Origin: an uncultured Verrucomicrobia subdivision 3 bacterium
GTDB taxonomy: Bacteria; Verrucomicrobiota; Verrucomicrobiia; Limisphaerales; UBA11358
NCBI GenBank assembly: GCA_903850425.1
Contig: CAINLR010000113.1
Location: 1-64,000, forward strand
Direction: 5' to 3'
DNA length: 64,000 nucleotides
The notes under the pieces were generated by a model. The model saw nothing but the letters and a program-made list of their open reading frames with translations. It did no database searches and had not been told where the DNA came from. Both the position numbers and the translations under genes were made by a program. Shown here in pieces: positions 33,948 through 41,457 of this stretch. Position 1 is the first letter of the stretch; each line of letters starts with the position of its first letter.

Positions 33948-34250
33948 ATGAATACATTAACTGAAACCCTCATCGGCCCCGACAAAGTCATGGATGTGCG
34001 CTCCATTCCTTGCTCCGTGAAGCACGGCCTCATTGTTCAGACTTGGCTCCAATTGGCCGTTGGCGACCACTTCATCCTGTTCAACGATCATGATCCCGTG
34101 CCACTTCGCTACCAGTTCGCCGCACAATGGCCTGAAACTTTTTCCTGGGAGCATCTGGTCAACATTCCCGGCGAAGCGCGCGTGAAGATCACGAAGTTGA
34201 AAGCCACAGCACCCGTTGGGAAAGTCGCTGAATGTTGCGGCGGACATTGA
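33948..34250 (+). CDS. DUF2249 domain protein (NDHDPVPL type, copy B)
   Basis: 100 residues, near-identical core to 7642-7941 (DKVMDVRSIPCSVKHGL, FNDHDPVPLRYQFAAQW, VNIPGEARVKITKLKA) with a C-terminal ECCGGH that adds a cysteine. Last gene of the operon; there is no YwiC homologue here, and a bidirectional terminator follows. Confidence 0.85.
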   Translation: MNTLTETLIGPDKVMDVRSIPCSVKHGLIVQTWLQLAVGDHFILFNDHDPVPLRYQFAAQWPETFSWEHLVNIPGEARVKITKLKATAPVGKVAECCGGH

Positions 34251-34276
34251 CGCGAAAAAAAAATCACTTTCAAAAA

Positions 34277-34305
34277 ACGGCCTTCGTTGTCGAGGGCTGT
34301 TTTTA
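34277..34305. terminator. bidirectional intrinsic terminator
   Basis: Ten-base stem with two G-T pairs (ACGGCCTTCG/CGAGGGCTGT, 34277-34300) flanked by an A-run on the left and a T-run on the right. It lies between the DUF2249 gene and the convergent Rieske gene. Confidence 0.7.
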
Positions 34306-34324
34306 CTCAATTGCTCGTCTAGCG

Positions 34325-34726
34325 TTACGTCACGGGGACATTAACAATCAAATGGCCTTGATCGTTCGAGGCGGCAGGCAGGATTGGCAAGTCTCGCTTG
34401 GCCGGTCCTTCGGTCACGTGGCCAGTGGAGTCAAATGTTGAACCATGACATTTGCAGTAAAAAGAATGATCGGGCTCGGAGGAAAGCTGGCATTTCCGGT
34501 GTGTGCAGATGGCTGACAGTGCGACCAGCTTATCCCCTTGGCGAATCACAAAAAATCCTTGGTCGCAGAAATTATTGTAAACTCCGTCAGCGGCATATTC
34601 ACTCGTTGGCCCGGCATCGACCTTCCGCTCCTTGCGGGTGGCGGAACTACCGCCATCGTCCATCGTCTGGCAACCAGTGGCGAGTCCGGCGGTCAGCAGC
34701 AAGAACTGTCGGCGATTGAGCTTCAT
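34325..34726 (-). CDS. Rieske [2Fe-2S] protein, Tat-type lipoprotein
   Basis: 133 residues from ATG 34726. The N-terminus NRRQFLLLTAGLATGC combines a Tat-like motif with a lipobox, so the protein is exported folded and lipid-anchored. The Rieske ligands are CTH (SAICTHRKCQL) and CKCH (FYCKCHGSTFD). It could be the electron-transfer subunit of a quinol-oxidising pathway. It follows the outer-membrane protein gene by 7 bp. Confidence 0.88.
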   Translation of the reverse strand: MKLNRRQFLLLTAGLATGCQTMDDGGSSATRKERKVDAGPTSEYAADGVYNNFCDQGFFVIRQGDKLVALSAICTHRKCQLSSEPDHSFYCKCHGSTFDSTGHVTEGPAKRDLPILPAASNDQGHLIVNVPVT

Positions 34727-34733
34727 CCGCAGT

Positions 34734-35645
34734 TCAATACTCAAACACGAGGCTGGTGACAATGCCGCTGTGGATATCCGCCCGCGCATTGCTGTTGATG
34801 GGAAAAACCAAGCCAAACCCCAACCGTGGTTGCACCCGGCCGATGGTTTTGAGATTGAGGCGAAAACAGGCGTTGCCGACCAGGCTGTTTTGGCCGCTGT
34901 TATCCTTGTTCAAGGGCGTTTCGCCGACCAGTTCAAACATTGGAATAAAGCGTTGCACGCCGGGCAGAGGCAGTTCGCGGTGTTCAATTGCATAGCCGAA
35001 AGTGAAACCGTATTCAAAGGTTTGCAAACCGCCATCCCCGCCGCCACCGGTCAGCGTCGAGAATCCATAAATAGATTGGATGGTCAAATGCTCGCCAATT
35101 TTGGTGTCGTTGAACATTTTCGGGACGAATTCGGGATTAACACTGATGGCGGAACTGGCGGGAATGCCAACTTCAATCGCGCCGCCAAATGTCGTGTCAA
35201 AACATCCAGTGCGGGATACATATTGGTAAAACGGATAACGCGCGCCAAGGTCAATGTTGCCAATACCTTGCGCGACCGTGCCAGAATCAGAATCACGCTC
35301 GTAAGGAATTTCAACTTCCAAAGTCAAATTGCCGAAACCCTTTTCAACTTCGGCGGTGACGACATCGCTTTTGGCGCTGTCATTTTTGGTGTGCAGCCAG
35401 TCCAGCCGGGCCTCGTTGATTTCCAAACCTGAATCATCCACCAAAAACGGTTCCGGAAAATCGCCCTGGCTGTAATAACTGCGGTGGTCGAGGCCGTTGA
35501 ATAGCCCATAGCGAGTGTCTGACGTGGCGGCGGAATTAATGTGGGGCGCCGCCGTCTGCTCAACCGCCAGCGCCGCAGCTTGAATTGAAGCGGCAAAGGA
35601 AACCGTTGCCAGAACGCAGATGGTTTTTTTCTTTTGTAAATTCAT
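34734..35645 (-). CDS. outer-membrane beta-barrel protein, putative
   Basis: 303 residues from ATG 35645 (a second ATG at 35651 adds two). A signal peptide (to about residue 28) precedes alternating amphipathic strands such as LTLEVEIPYERDSDSG, NIDLGARYPFYQYV, FEYGFTFGYAIEHR and a C-terminal GIVTSLVFEY ending in an aromatic residue, typical of outer-membrane barrels. Substrate unknown. In an operon with the Rieske protein. Confidence 0.65.
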   Translation of the reverse strand: MNLQKKKTICVLATVSFAASIQAAALAVEQTAAPHINSAATSDTRYGLFNGLDHRSYYSQGDFPEPFLVDDSGLEINEARLDWLHTKNDSAKSDVVTAEVEKGFGNLTLEVEIPYERDSDSGTVAQGIGNIDLGARYPFYQYVSRTGCFDTTFGGAIEVGIPASSAISVNPEFVPKMFNDTKIGEHLTIQSIYGFSTLTGGGGDGGLQTFEYGFTFGYAIEHRELPLPGVQRFIPMFELVGETPLNKDNSGQNSLVGNACFRLNLKTIGRVQPRLGFGLVFPINSNARADIHSGIVTSLVFEY

Positions 35646-35808
35646 GCCCACAAGATACCAGTAAAAAGAAAACCAGCTTCCGGGGGCTTGCTAATTTTTG
35701 ACGGTGGTTTGCGCAATCTTTTCGATGGATTCGGGAGAACTCAACATCCGCTGCGCAAACTATCCAAGGCTCTTTAAAAACTGCTATTCACTGCCGACAT
35801 GAAAGTGG

Positions 35809-36204
35809 TCAAATCTCCGGCGCGTTGCGGAATCCGTCAAGCCAATGGCGCAGGCTCATGATGGGATGTTCCCATAACATGCGCGGTCCGGCATAACGCA
35901 TCATGACCCGGATTTGTTCGCGCCGAGTCTTCTGATAACAATGGACGGGACATTTCGCGCACGTGGGTTTGTCTTCGCCAAACCGGCAGCGATCCAGCCG
36001 CACGTTGGCATAGTTCAACAGTCCCTGACACTCCGCGCAAAGTGAACTCGTTGTGTTGTGATGATCGCGACAATGTATCTTCATCATTGCCTCCATCGTT
36101 TTCCATTCGCGATTTAGCCGCTGGTTGGAGAAGGCGACTAAGCTGGCGCCATTTGCCACCGTGGCGATGGGATCGGTCAGAGTTGGAGTAATGGTCGTAT
36201 TCAT
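35809..36204 (-). CDS. YgbA_NO-family (nitrous oxide-stimulated promoter) protein
   Basis: 131 residues from ATG 36204. The family is plain: EWKTMEAMMKIHCRDHH, SLCAECQGLLNYANVRLDRC, KPTCAKCPVHCYQK and RYAGPRMLWEHPIMSLRHWL. The cysteines suggest a metal site. Family members are induced by NO and help recovery from nitrosative stress. The FNR-type box at 36239 is centred exactly 41.5 bp from the ATG with GAGAAT at -10, predicting a leaderless message. Confidence 0.88.
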   Translation of the reverse strand: MNTTITPTLTDPIATVANGASLVAFSNQRLNREWKTMEAMMKIHCRDHHNTTSSLCAECQGLLNYANVRLDRCRFGEDKPTCAKCPVHCYQKTRREQIRVMMRYAGPRMLWEHPIMSLRHWLDGFRNAPEI

Positions 36205-36238
36205 GAAAATATTCTCGCACGCCATCCCGTGAATATTT

Positions 36239-36252
36239 TTGATGCAAGTCAA
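36239..36252. promoter_or_regulatory. FNR/DNR-type box of the YgbA_NO gene
   Basis: TTGAT-GCAA-GTCAA. Centre 41.5 bp before the ATG at 36204 on the minus strand; -10 position (36211-36216) reads GAGAAT. Confidence 0.75.
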
Positions 36253-36294
36253 AGATTCGACCAGTTTGCGTTCAGCGATAAATCACACGGTTAT

Positions 36295-36308
36295 TTGACC
36301 TGAATCAA
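36295..36308. promoter_or_regulatory. FNR/DNR-type box of the DGC-DUF2249-Crp operon B
   Basis: TTGAC-CTGA-ATCAA. A class II start falls at 36343 (A) with GAGAAT at -10, leaving a 17-nt leader before ATG 36360. Confidence 0.78.
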
Positions 36309-36359
36309 ATTAATACGCGCAGAGTTGGGCGAGAATGAATTTATAAGAAAGACATCATT

Positions 36360-36827
36360 ATGAACGACAGCGACTCAACACCGAAGACATCATCGAAACC
36401 GACTAGCGTGGTCTATGCCTGTTCCGGTTGCTCCGACGCCGGCGAAATCGCCGACCGCGTCGCCCGCCAACTCAACCACGATGGCACAGCGAAGATGTCC
36501 TGCCTCGCGGGTATCGGCGGCCGAGTTAAAAGTTTGTTGGCAACGGCCGAAAGAGCGGAGCGCATTCTGGTGGTGGACGGTTGCCCTCTGAATTGCGCCG
36601 CCCACACGCTCAAGCTTGCCGGCTTCCAAAAATTTGAACATCTCGAACTGCATAAAATAGGCATCCGCAAAGGTTCAACCCCTGTGACGAATGAGCGCAT
36701 TGCGGAAGGCGTGTCGGCAGCCCGAAAAATACTTTCTGAGGTTGTTGACGAGCCTCCGCACAACGTTGAATATCTGCCATCACTTTACAGCGCTATCGTT
36801 GAACTTACCAATGCTGCCAAACCATGA
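36360..36827 (+). CDS. putative zinc-binding DGC-domain protein (copy B)
   Basis: 155 residues; matches 8904-9329 through [33 protein letters not shown] and VDGCPLNCAAHTLKLAG, with about 15 extra residues at the C-terminus. In this cluster it is joined directly to the DUF2249 gene (ATGA), with nirK, nirV and SCO absent between them. Confidence 0.85.
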   Translation: MNDSDSTPKTSSKPTSVVYACSGCSDAGEIADRVARQLNHDGTAKMSCLAGIGGRVKSLLATAERAERILVVDGCPLNCAAHTLKLAGFQKFEHLELHKIGIRKGSTPVTNERIAEGVSAARKILSEVVDEPPHNVEYLPSLYSAIVELTNAAKP

Positions 36828-37072
36828 ACATGCCACCGCTGAATAAATTTAAACGTTTTGATGTGCGCGCCCAGATCCAGCGCGGCGTCGAGCCATTCCC
36901 GGAAATCCACAAGCGGGTTCACGCGCTTGGCCCCGATGAAGGGTTGATTGTGGTTGCACCATTTTTACCGTCGCCCTTGGTCGAAAAATTGGCCGGTGAC
37001 GGTTTCGCCAGCAAGGTGGAGCGTGGCACCGGCAGCGACTGGCTGGTTTACTTTTGGCATAAGGCAGCTTAA
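36824..37072 (+). CDS. DUF2249 domain protein (FKRFDVRA type, copy B)
   Basis: 82 residues, same length and pattern as 12379-12627 (FKRFDVRAQIQRGVEPFPEI, EGLIVVAPFLPSPLVEKL, WLVYFW). Precedes the Crp/Fnr gene by 8 bp. Confidence 0.8.
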   Translation: MNMPPLNKFKRFDVRAQIQRGVEPFPEIHKRVHALGPDEGLIVVAPFLPSPLVEKLAGDGFASKVERGTGSDWLVYFWHKAA

Positions 37073-37080
37073 ATAAGCCC

Positions 37081-37797
37081 ATGTCAACGCTGGCCGAACT
37101 CAAAACCTTTGCCATTACCAACACCCTGAGGAGTTGCCAGCTTTTCACCGGACTTCCCCCGCAGGACCTTGCAAACATCGCGGCGGTCACGGTCGTCAAG
37201 TCATTGGAAAAAGGAGAATACTTGTTTCATGAAGGTGACGTGGCGAGCGGTTTTTATGTCATCCAACGGGGCGCGGTGAACGTGCATCGCGTGACCGCAA
37301 CGGGCAAGGAGCAGGTCATCCATGTTTTCCGCACCGGCGACTCTTTCGCGGAGGTTGCTTTGGCAGCCCCCACCGGCTATCCCGCCGACGCACGTGCGTT
37401 GGAAAACAGCCAAGTTTTGTTGGTGCAAAAGGATGGTATCCTCACGTTGCTCAAACGTCAGCCGGAACTGGCGCTACGGATGTTGGGTTCGATGAGCAGT
37501 CATCTACGCGTGTTGGTGGGGCAAATTGAGGATCTCACCGTCAAAGATGTCGAGACGCGGCTGGCCAACTGGCTCGTGAAACGTTGTCCCAATCCGCAGA
37601 GCGAAGCCCTGGTGAAAATTGAGCTGACGACCAACAAACGCGTGCTCGCGGCGGAGCTCGGCACCGTCAGCGAAACATTTTCCCGCACGCTGGCGAAATT
37701 TCGCGGACTAAAATTAATTGCGGTCAAAGGTAAAACGCTCACCGTGTTATCGCCGGCGAAACTGCATGCATTATTGAAACGCAACTTGGGGGAATAA
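37081..37797 (+). CDS. Crp/Fnr-family regulator (copy B)
   Basis: 238 residues. Beta-roll (EGDVASGFYVIQRGAVNVHR, RTGDSFAEVALAAPTGYPA) and winged helix with recognition helix TVSETFSRTLAKFRG, again E..SR. The FNR cysteine cluster is absent. Sequence is very close to copy A at 12636, so both probably read the same TTGAC-N4-GTCAA sites, possibly with different sensing or expression. Confidence 0.9.
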   Translation: MSTLAELKTFAITNTLRSCQLFTGLPPQDLANIAAVTVVKSLEKGEYLFHEGDVASGFYVIQRGAVNVHRVTATGKEQVIHVFRTGDSFAEVALAAPTGYPADARALENSQVLLVQKDGILTLLKRQPELALRMLGSMSSHLRVLVGQIEDLTVKDVETRLANWLVKRCPNPQSEALVKIELTTNKRVLAAELGTVSETFSRTLAKFRGLKLIAVKGKTLTVLSPAKLHALLKRNLGE

Positions 37798-37815
37798 TTT
37801 GGCGGCGGCTAATCC

Positions 37816-38832
37816 TTAAGGCTGGGGCGGATCGGCAAGTTGCAGTTCTTTGATTTGTTGAGCCATTTGTTGCGGAGTCACCGACGACTTCCAGTGGCCG
37901 GAACATTTTCCGTAAACCAGAGTGATGACAAAGATTCCGACGATGCTCCACGCCACCATCGTCGGCCACACTCGACGCTTGGTAAATGCCACACTGACCC
38001 CAAGCGTGTTTGAAACCGGGCAGGCTTCCACGCATTCCAAGCAAAGTGAACATTCATCAGAATAAACTGTGATCAGCCGATCCACCGGCAGTGAAGCCGG
38101 GCAGACCTTGGCGCATTTACCGCAATCAATGCAAGAAGGGATATCGCGTTTGATATGGGTCGGACTCAGCAAACCAGCCAAAGAGGTCAAAGCACCGTAA
38201 GGGCAAAGATAACGACACCAGAAGTTCCGAACCAAAATTGAAAGAATCACCAGAATTGTCAGGACGACAATCGTCGTGGGACTTGGATGCAGGAAGAATT
38301 GCAACAGGCGGACGTCAGCCATTTGATTGAAGGGGCTTTCCAAAAATGCCTCCAAGTCTGCGAGACTCATTCGACAGGAAATGACATAAGCAAAAAATCC
38401 GAGCAGTAAATATTTGATGGAGCGGAGCAATCTGTCAGGCCATTTGGGCAAACTAAAATTGCGTCTAAAGATTTTGCGCCCCACATCCGCCAATTTTTCG
38501 GAAAGCAGTCCGAAGGGACAAACCCAGCTACAGAATGATTTTTTGAATAGAAATGAAAGGGCCAGAATTGCCGCAAAAATTAGCAGTCCCGCTGGATGAA
38601 CCGCATGAACGATGCCGGTCTGCAACCAATAGCGGGCGCTCATGAGCGCGCTGATGGGGAGAAAAGCTTCAACACCCGGTGGACGGGCGGCTATTGGCTG
38701 TGCAGAGTTCAGGCATGAATGATAAAATTCGATGAACCGCCAACCGATAAATAGACAAATCCCCAAGAAAATTAGTTGCACCGTCCGACGCAGGCGATGC
38801 GGCTTTGTCTCATTTTTGACAAGTGTTTTCAT
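37816..38832 (-). CDS. NosR/NapH/CcoG-like membrane ferredoxin protein
   Basis: 338 residues with about five membrane helices. Two CxxxCP motifs between helices (CSWVCPFGLL, CRYLCPYGAL) and two ferredoxin motifs (CIDCGKCAKVCPA, CSLCLECVEACPV) are characteristic of NapH/NosR C-terminal/CcoG proteins that pass electrons from quinol or support cuproenzyme maturation. No FMN-binding NosR domain is present. Transcribed alone from a promoter with box 38881-38894, next to the NO reductase. Confidence 0.82.
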   Translation of the reverse strand: MKTLVKNETKPHRLRRTVQLIFLGICLFIGWRFIEFYHSCLNSAQPIAARPPGVEAFLPISALMSARYWLQTGIVHAVHPAGLLIFAAILALSFLFKKSFCSWVCPFGLLSEKLADVGRKIFRRNFSLPKWPDRLLRSIKYLLLGFFAYVISCRMSLADLEAFLESPFNQMADVRLLQFFLHPSPTTIVVLTILVILSILVRNFWCRYLCPYGALTSLAGLLSPTHIKRDIPSCIDCGKCAKVCPASLPVDRLITVYSDECSLCLECVEACPVSNTLGVSVAFTKRRVWPTMVAWSIVGIFVITLVYGKCSGHWKSSVTPQQMAQQIKELQLADPPQP

Positions 38833-38880
38833 AAACAGACTTTCTTTAAATTAATATCGGTGTTCTCGCGCAAAACATCT

Positions 38881-38894
38881 TTGACGCACATCAA
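38881..38894. promoter_or_regulatory. FNR/DNR-type box of the NosR/NapH-like gene
   Basis: TTGAC-GCAC-ATCAA. On the minus strand a class II start falls at 38846 with GATATT at -10, 14 nt before the ATG at 38832. Confidence 0.75.
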
Positions 38895-38930
38895 ACAATT
38901 CCGTGAACGATTGGGCTCTTTGTGAGTCCA

Positions 38931-38966
38931 TGAAAAATCCCGCCCGCATTTTCATGCGGACGGGAT
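38931..38966 (-). terminator. intrinsic terminator of the qNOR gene
   Basis: Stem ATCCCGTCCGCAT/ATGCGGGCGGGAT on the minus strand (38937-38966, one mismatch) followed by a T-run (38933-38937), 22 bp after the qNOR stop. Confidence 0.8.
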
Positions 38967-38988
38967 CCCACAAACGTGCGCTAAAACT

Positions 38989-41322
38989 TCAATTGGCCGC
39001 GACAGGTTCAGGGATTTCCTCATCCAGAATTTCAATCTGTTTACCTTCGAGTGACCAACCGGTTTTCAGCCCAAGAATAAACCAGCAGATGCCAAAAATG
39101 CCGAAGGTGAATACCGTGTCGCCGATGAAACGCAGCCAGCGAAGCTTGGTCATGAGCGGTGATTGCATGAAATCCGCCGAGCGGGCATACCACATGCCGT
39201 GCTCCACGCTCGCCCAAGTTTGCATCAGACCGACCGGCAGCAGGCTCAACACAATCATCAGCACGAGGCCAATATTCAGCGACCAGAAGCTGAAACTCAG
39301 CACGCCGGATTTCCAGGCAGATTGCCGGGTCATACTGCGCAGGCAGAACAGCATGAGCGCGATACCAAGCATGCCATAGACGCCGAAGAGGGCGGCATGA
39401 GCGTGAACCGCCGTCGTGTTCAATCCTTGCATGTAATAGAGCGCAATCGGCGGATTGATGAGGAAGCCGAACAGACCGGCGCCCACGAGATTCCAGAATG
39501 CCACGGCGACAAAGAAGTAGATCGGCCATTTGTAGGCTGAAACCCAGGACCGCGCTTTGCCGTGTTTCCAGTTTTCATAGCCTTCGGCACCGACCAGCAC
39601 CAGCGGCACAATTTCCAGCGCGCTGAAAATGGAACCGACCGCGAGCACTCCAGTCGGAGTGCCGCTAAAATACAGATGGTGCATCGTTCCCAAAATGCCA
39701 CCACCAAGATAAATGGCCGTGGAAAAGATTACCGCCGCCGTGGCCGTGGCGAGCCGCAACAGTCCCATGCGCGTAAATAGGAAGGCGATAACGACCGTGG
39801 CGAACACTTCGAAGAAGCCTTCGACCCAAAGGTGAATCACCCACCAGCGCCAGTATTCAGCCATGGCCAGATGCGTTTGCCGTCCCCACATCAATCCTGC
39901 ACCGTAAAACAATCCGATGGCAGCAGAGGCGAGCAGGAACAAGCCGAGCAGATGACGGTTAGCACCAGGATTTTTGAATGCTGGCCACAATGCGCGAGCC
40001 ATGAGGAACAGCCAGAGGAACAAGCCAATCAACAGAAAGATTTGCCAGAAGCGGCCGAGGTCAACGTATTCATAACCCTGATGGCCAAACCAGAAATTGG
40101 CGACGAAGCCGAGCTTCTGTTGGACGCCCAGCCATTCGCCAAAAAGTGAACCGACCACAATGACGAGGAGGCAGACGAATAGGAAATTCACGCCGAGCCG
40201 CTGTCCTTTTGGCTCCCAACCCGAAACTGCGGGCGCGACATACAGACCGGTGGCGAGCCAGGCCGTGGCGATCCAGAAAATGCCAAGCTGAGTATGCCAG
40301 GTGCGCGCCACGGCATAAGGAAGCCATTTCGCCAGCGGAATTCCGTAGAAGCCGTCGCCCTCCACACCGTAATGCGCTGTGACCGCGCCGAGGCCGACTT
40401 GAACGAGCATGAGCGCGGCGACAATCCAAAAGTATTTCAGCACCGCCTGCATTGAAGGCGTTGTTTTAATGCCGAGCAGCGGATCGGTTTTGGGAATTAC
40501 AATCGCCTCTTCGCCTTCTTCTTCATGACGTTTCGCGGCTGTGTACCAGACCATCGCGCCAACGCCGGCCAGCAGCGCGATGACACTGACCACCGACCAG
40601 ATCACAATCGAGCTGGTTGGATTATTGTCGATGAGTGATTCATGCGGCCAGTTTTGGGAATAGGTGACGTGACTGTTCGGCCGCTCCGTGCCGCAAGACC
40701 ACGCGGCCCAAAAGAAAAATGCGTTCATGAGCCGCTGACGCTCCGGAGTTTTGATGGTCTCCGCTGGAATCGCGTAGCTATTGCGCAGTGTTTTCAATTC
40801 CGGGTCGTTGCCAAACAGTGCGGAGTAATGTGCGCCGACAGCTTGTATTGCTTCCGCGCGCGTCGCTGAAACGACGATATTGCCGGTCTGCGCATCGTAG
40901 GTGTTCGACCGAATTTCCTTTTTCAAACGCTCGCGTAAGGCAGCTTGCGTTTCCACATCGAGCTGGGCGTAAGTCTTGCCGCCGGATTGCGCCGCCCAAT
41001 GATCGAGCAACCACGTCGCCTCGCGGTGCAGCCAGTCCGCCGACCAGTCCGGCGCGACATATGCACCGTGACCCCAAATAGTGCCGACCTCCTGGCCGCC
41101 GATGGATTGCCAGACGTTCTGGCCGTCCTTGATGTCCTGTCCGGTGAAAAGCACTGCGCCGTCAGCGGTGACGACCTGCTTGGGAATGGGAGGCGCGGCG
41201 TAATAGATCTCCCGGCCATAATAGCCGAGTAGCAGGAATGACAGCGTCATGGAGCCGATCAAACCCAGCCAGAGGTTGCGGTAGGAACGTGGTTTCTTTC
41301 TTGGTGATGATGTAATACTCAT
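38989..41322 (-). CDS. norZ: quinol-dependent nitric oxide reductase (qNOR)
   Basis: 777 residues from ATG 41322. An N-terminal ~220-residue extension with a helix and periplasmic cytochrome-c-like fold lacking haem (typical of qNOR) precedes the 12-helix NorB core. Active-site motifs include VIHLWVEGFFEVFATV (His and the essential Glu), MHHLYFSGTPTG (His pair) and TAVHAHAALFGVYGMLG. It reduces NO to N2O with quinol in the inner membrane. FNR-type box centred 41.5 bp from the ATG with TAGAAT at -10; a strong terminator follows. Confidence 0.95.
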   Translation of the reverse strand: MSITSSPRKKPRSYRNLWLGLIGSMTLSFLLLGYYGREIYYAAPPIPKQVVTADGAVLFTGQDIKDGQNVWQSIGGQEVGTIWGHGAYVAPDWSADWLHREATWLLDHWAAQSGGKTYAQLDVETQAALRERLKKEIRSNTYDAQTGNIVVSATRAEAIQAVGAHYSALFGNDPELKTLRNSYAIPAETIKTPERQRLMNAFFFWAAWSCGTERPNSHVTYSQNWPHESLIDNNPTSSIVIWSVVSVIALLAGVGAMVWYTAAKRHEEEGEEAIVIPKTDPLLGIKTTPSMQAVLKYFWIVAALMLVQVGLGAVTAHYGVEGDGFYGIPLAKWLPYAVARTWHTQLGIFWIATAWLATGLYVAPAVSGWEPKGQRLGVNFLFVCLLVIVVGSLFGEWLGVQQKLGFVANFWFGHQGYEYVDLGRFWQIFLLIGLFLWLFLMARALWPAFKNPGANRHLLGLFLLASAAIGLFYGAGLMWGRQTHLAMAEYWRWWVIHLWVEGFFEVFATVVIAFLFTRMGLLRLATATAAVIFSTAIYLGGGILGTMHHLYFSGTPTGVLAVGSIFSALEIVPLVLVGAEGYENWKHGKARSWVSAYKWPIYFFVAVAFWNLVGAGLFGFLINPPIALYYMQGLNTTAVHAHAALFGVYGMLGIALMLFCLRSMTRQSAWKSGVLSFSFWSLNIGLVLMIVLSLLPVGLMQTWASVEHGMWYARSADFMQSPLMTKLRWLRFIGDTVFTFGIFGICWFILGLKTGWSLEGKQIEILDEEIPEPVAAN

Positions 41323-41356
41323 GCACAAATTCTAGCCGGTCCCAGACAAAACAAGT

Positions 41357-41370
41357 TTGACCCACGTCAA
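41357..41370. promoter_or_regulatory. FNR/DNR-type box and class II promoter of norZ
   Basis: Perfect palindrome TTGAC-CCAC-GTCAA. Centre 41.5 bp from the A of ATG 41322 on the minus strand; -10 position (41329-41334) reads TAGAAT (five of six consensus bases). Confidence 0.85.
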
Positions 41371-41421
41371 GTTTTTAAAAATTTGTTGTGAATCGATTGT
41401 TCGATCCACAAAAGAGAAAGA

Positions 41422-41442
41422 GCCCCGATGTGAAATCGGGGC
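41422..41442 (-). terminator. hairpin terminator after the octahaem operon B
   Basis: Perfect 8-bp stem GCCCCGAT/ATCGGGGC with a 5-nt loop, 16 bp past the membrane-protein stop; followed on the minus strand by CTCTTTCTCTTTT. Confidence 0.65.
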
Positions 41443-41457
41443 AGAGAAAACGAACGG

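Noticed and set aside
35696-35720. FNR-type box upstream of the outer-membrane protein gene
   Set aside because: TTGAC at about 35698 has no matching right half (GTTTG), so the palindrome fails.
37816-38832. Assignment of the membrane ferredoxin protein as NosR
   Set aside because: The N-terminal periplasmic FMN-binding domain of NosR is absent, so only a NosR/NapH/CcoG-like call is made.
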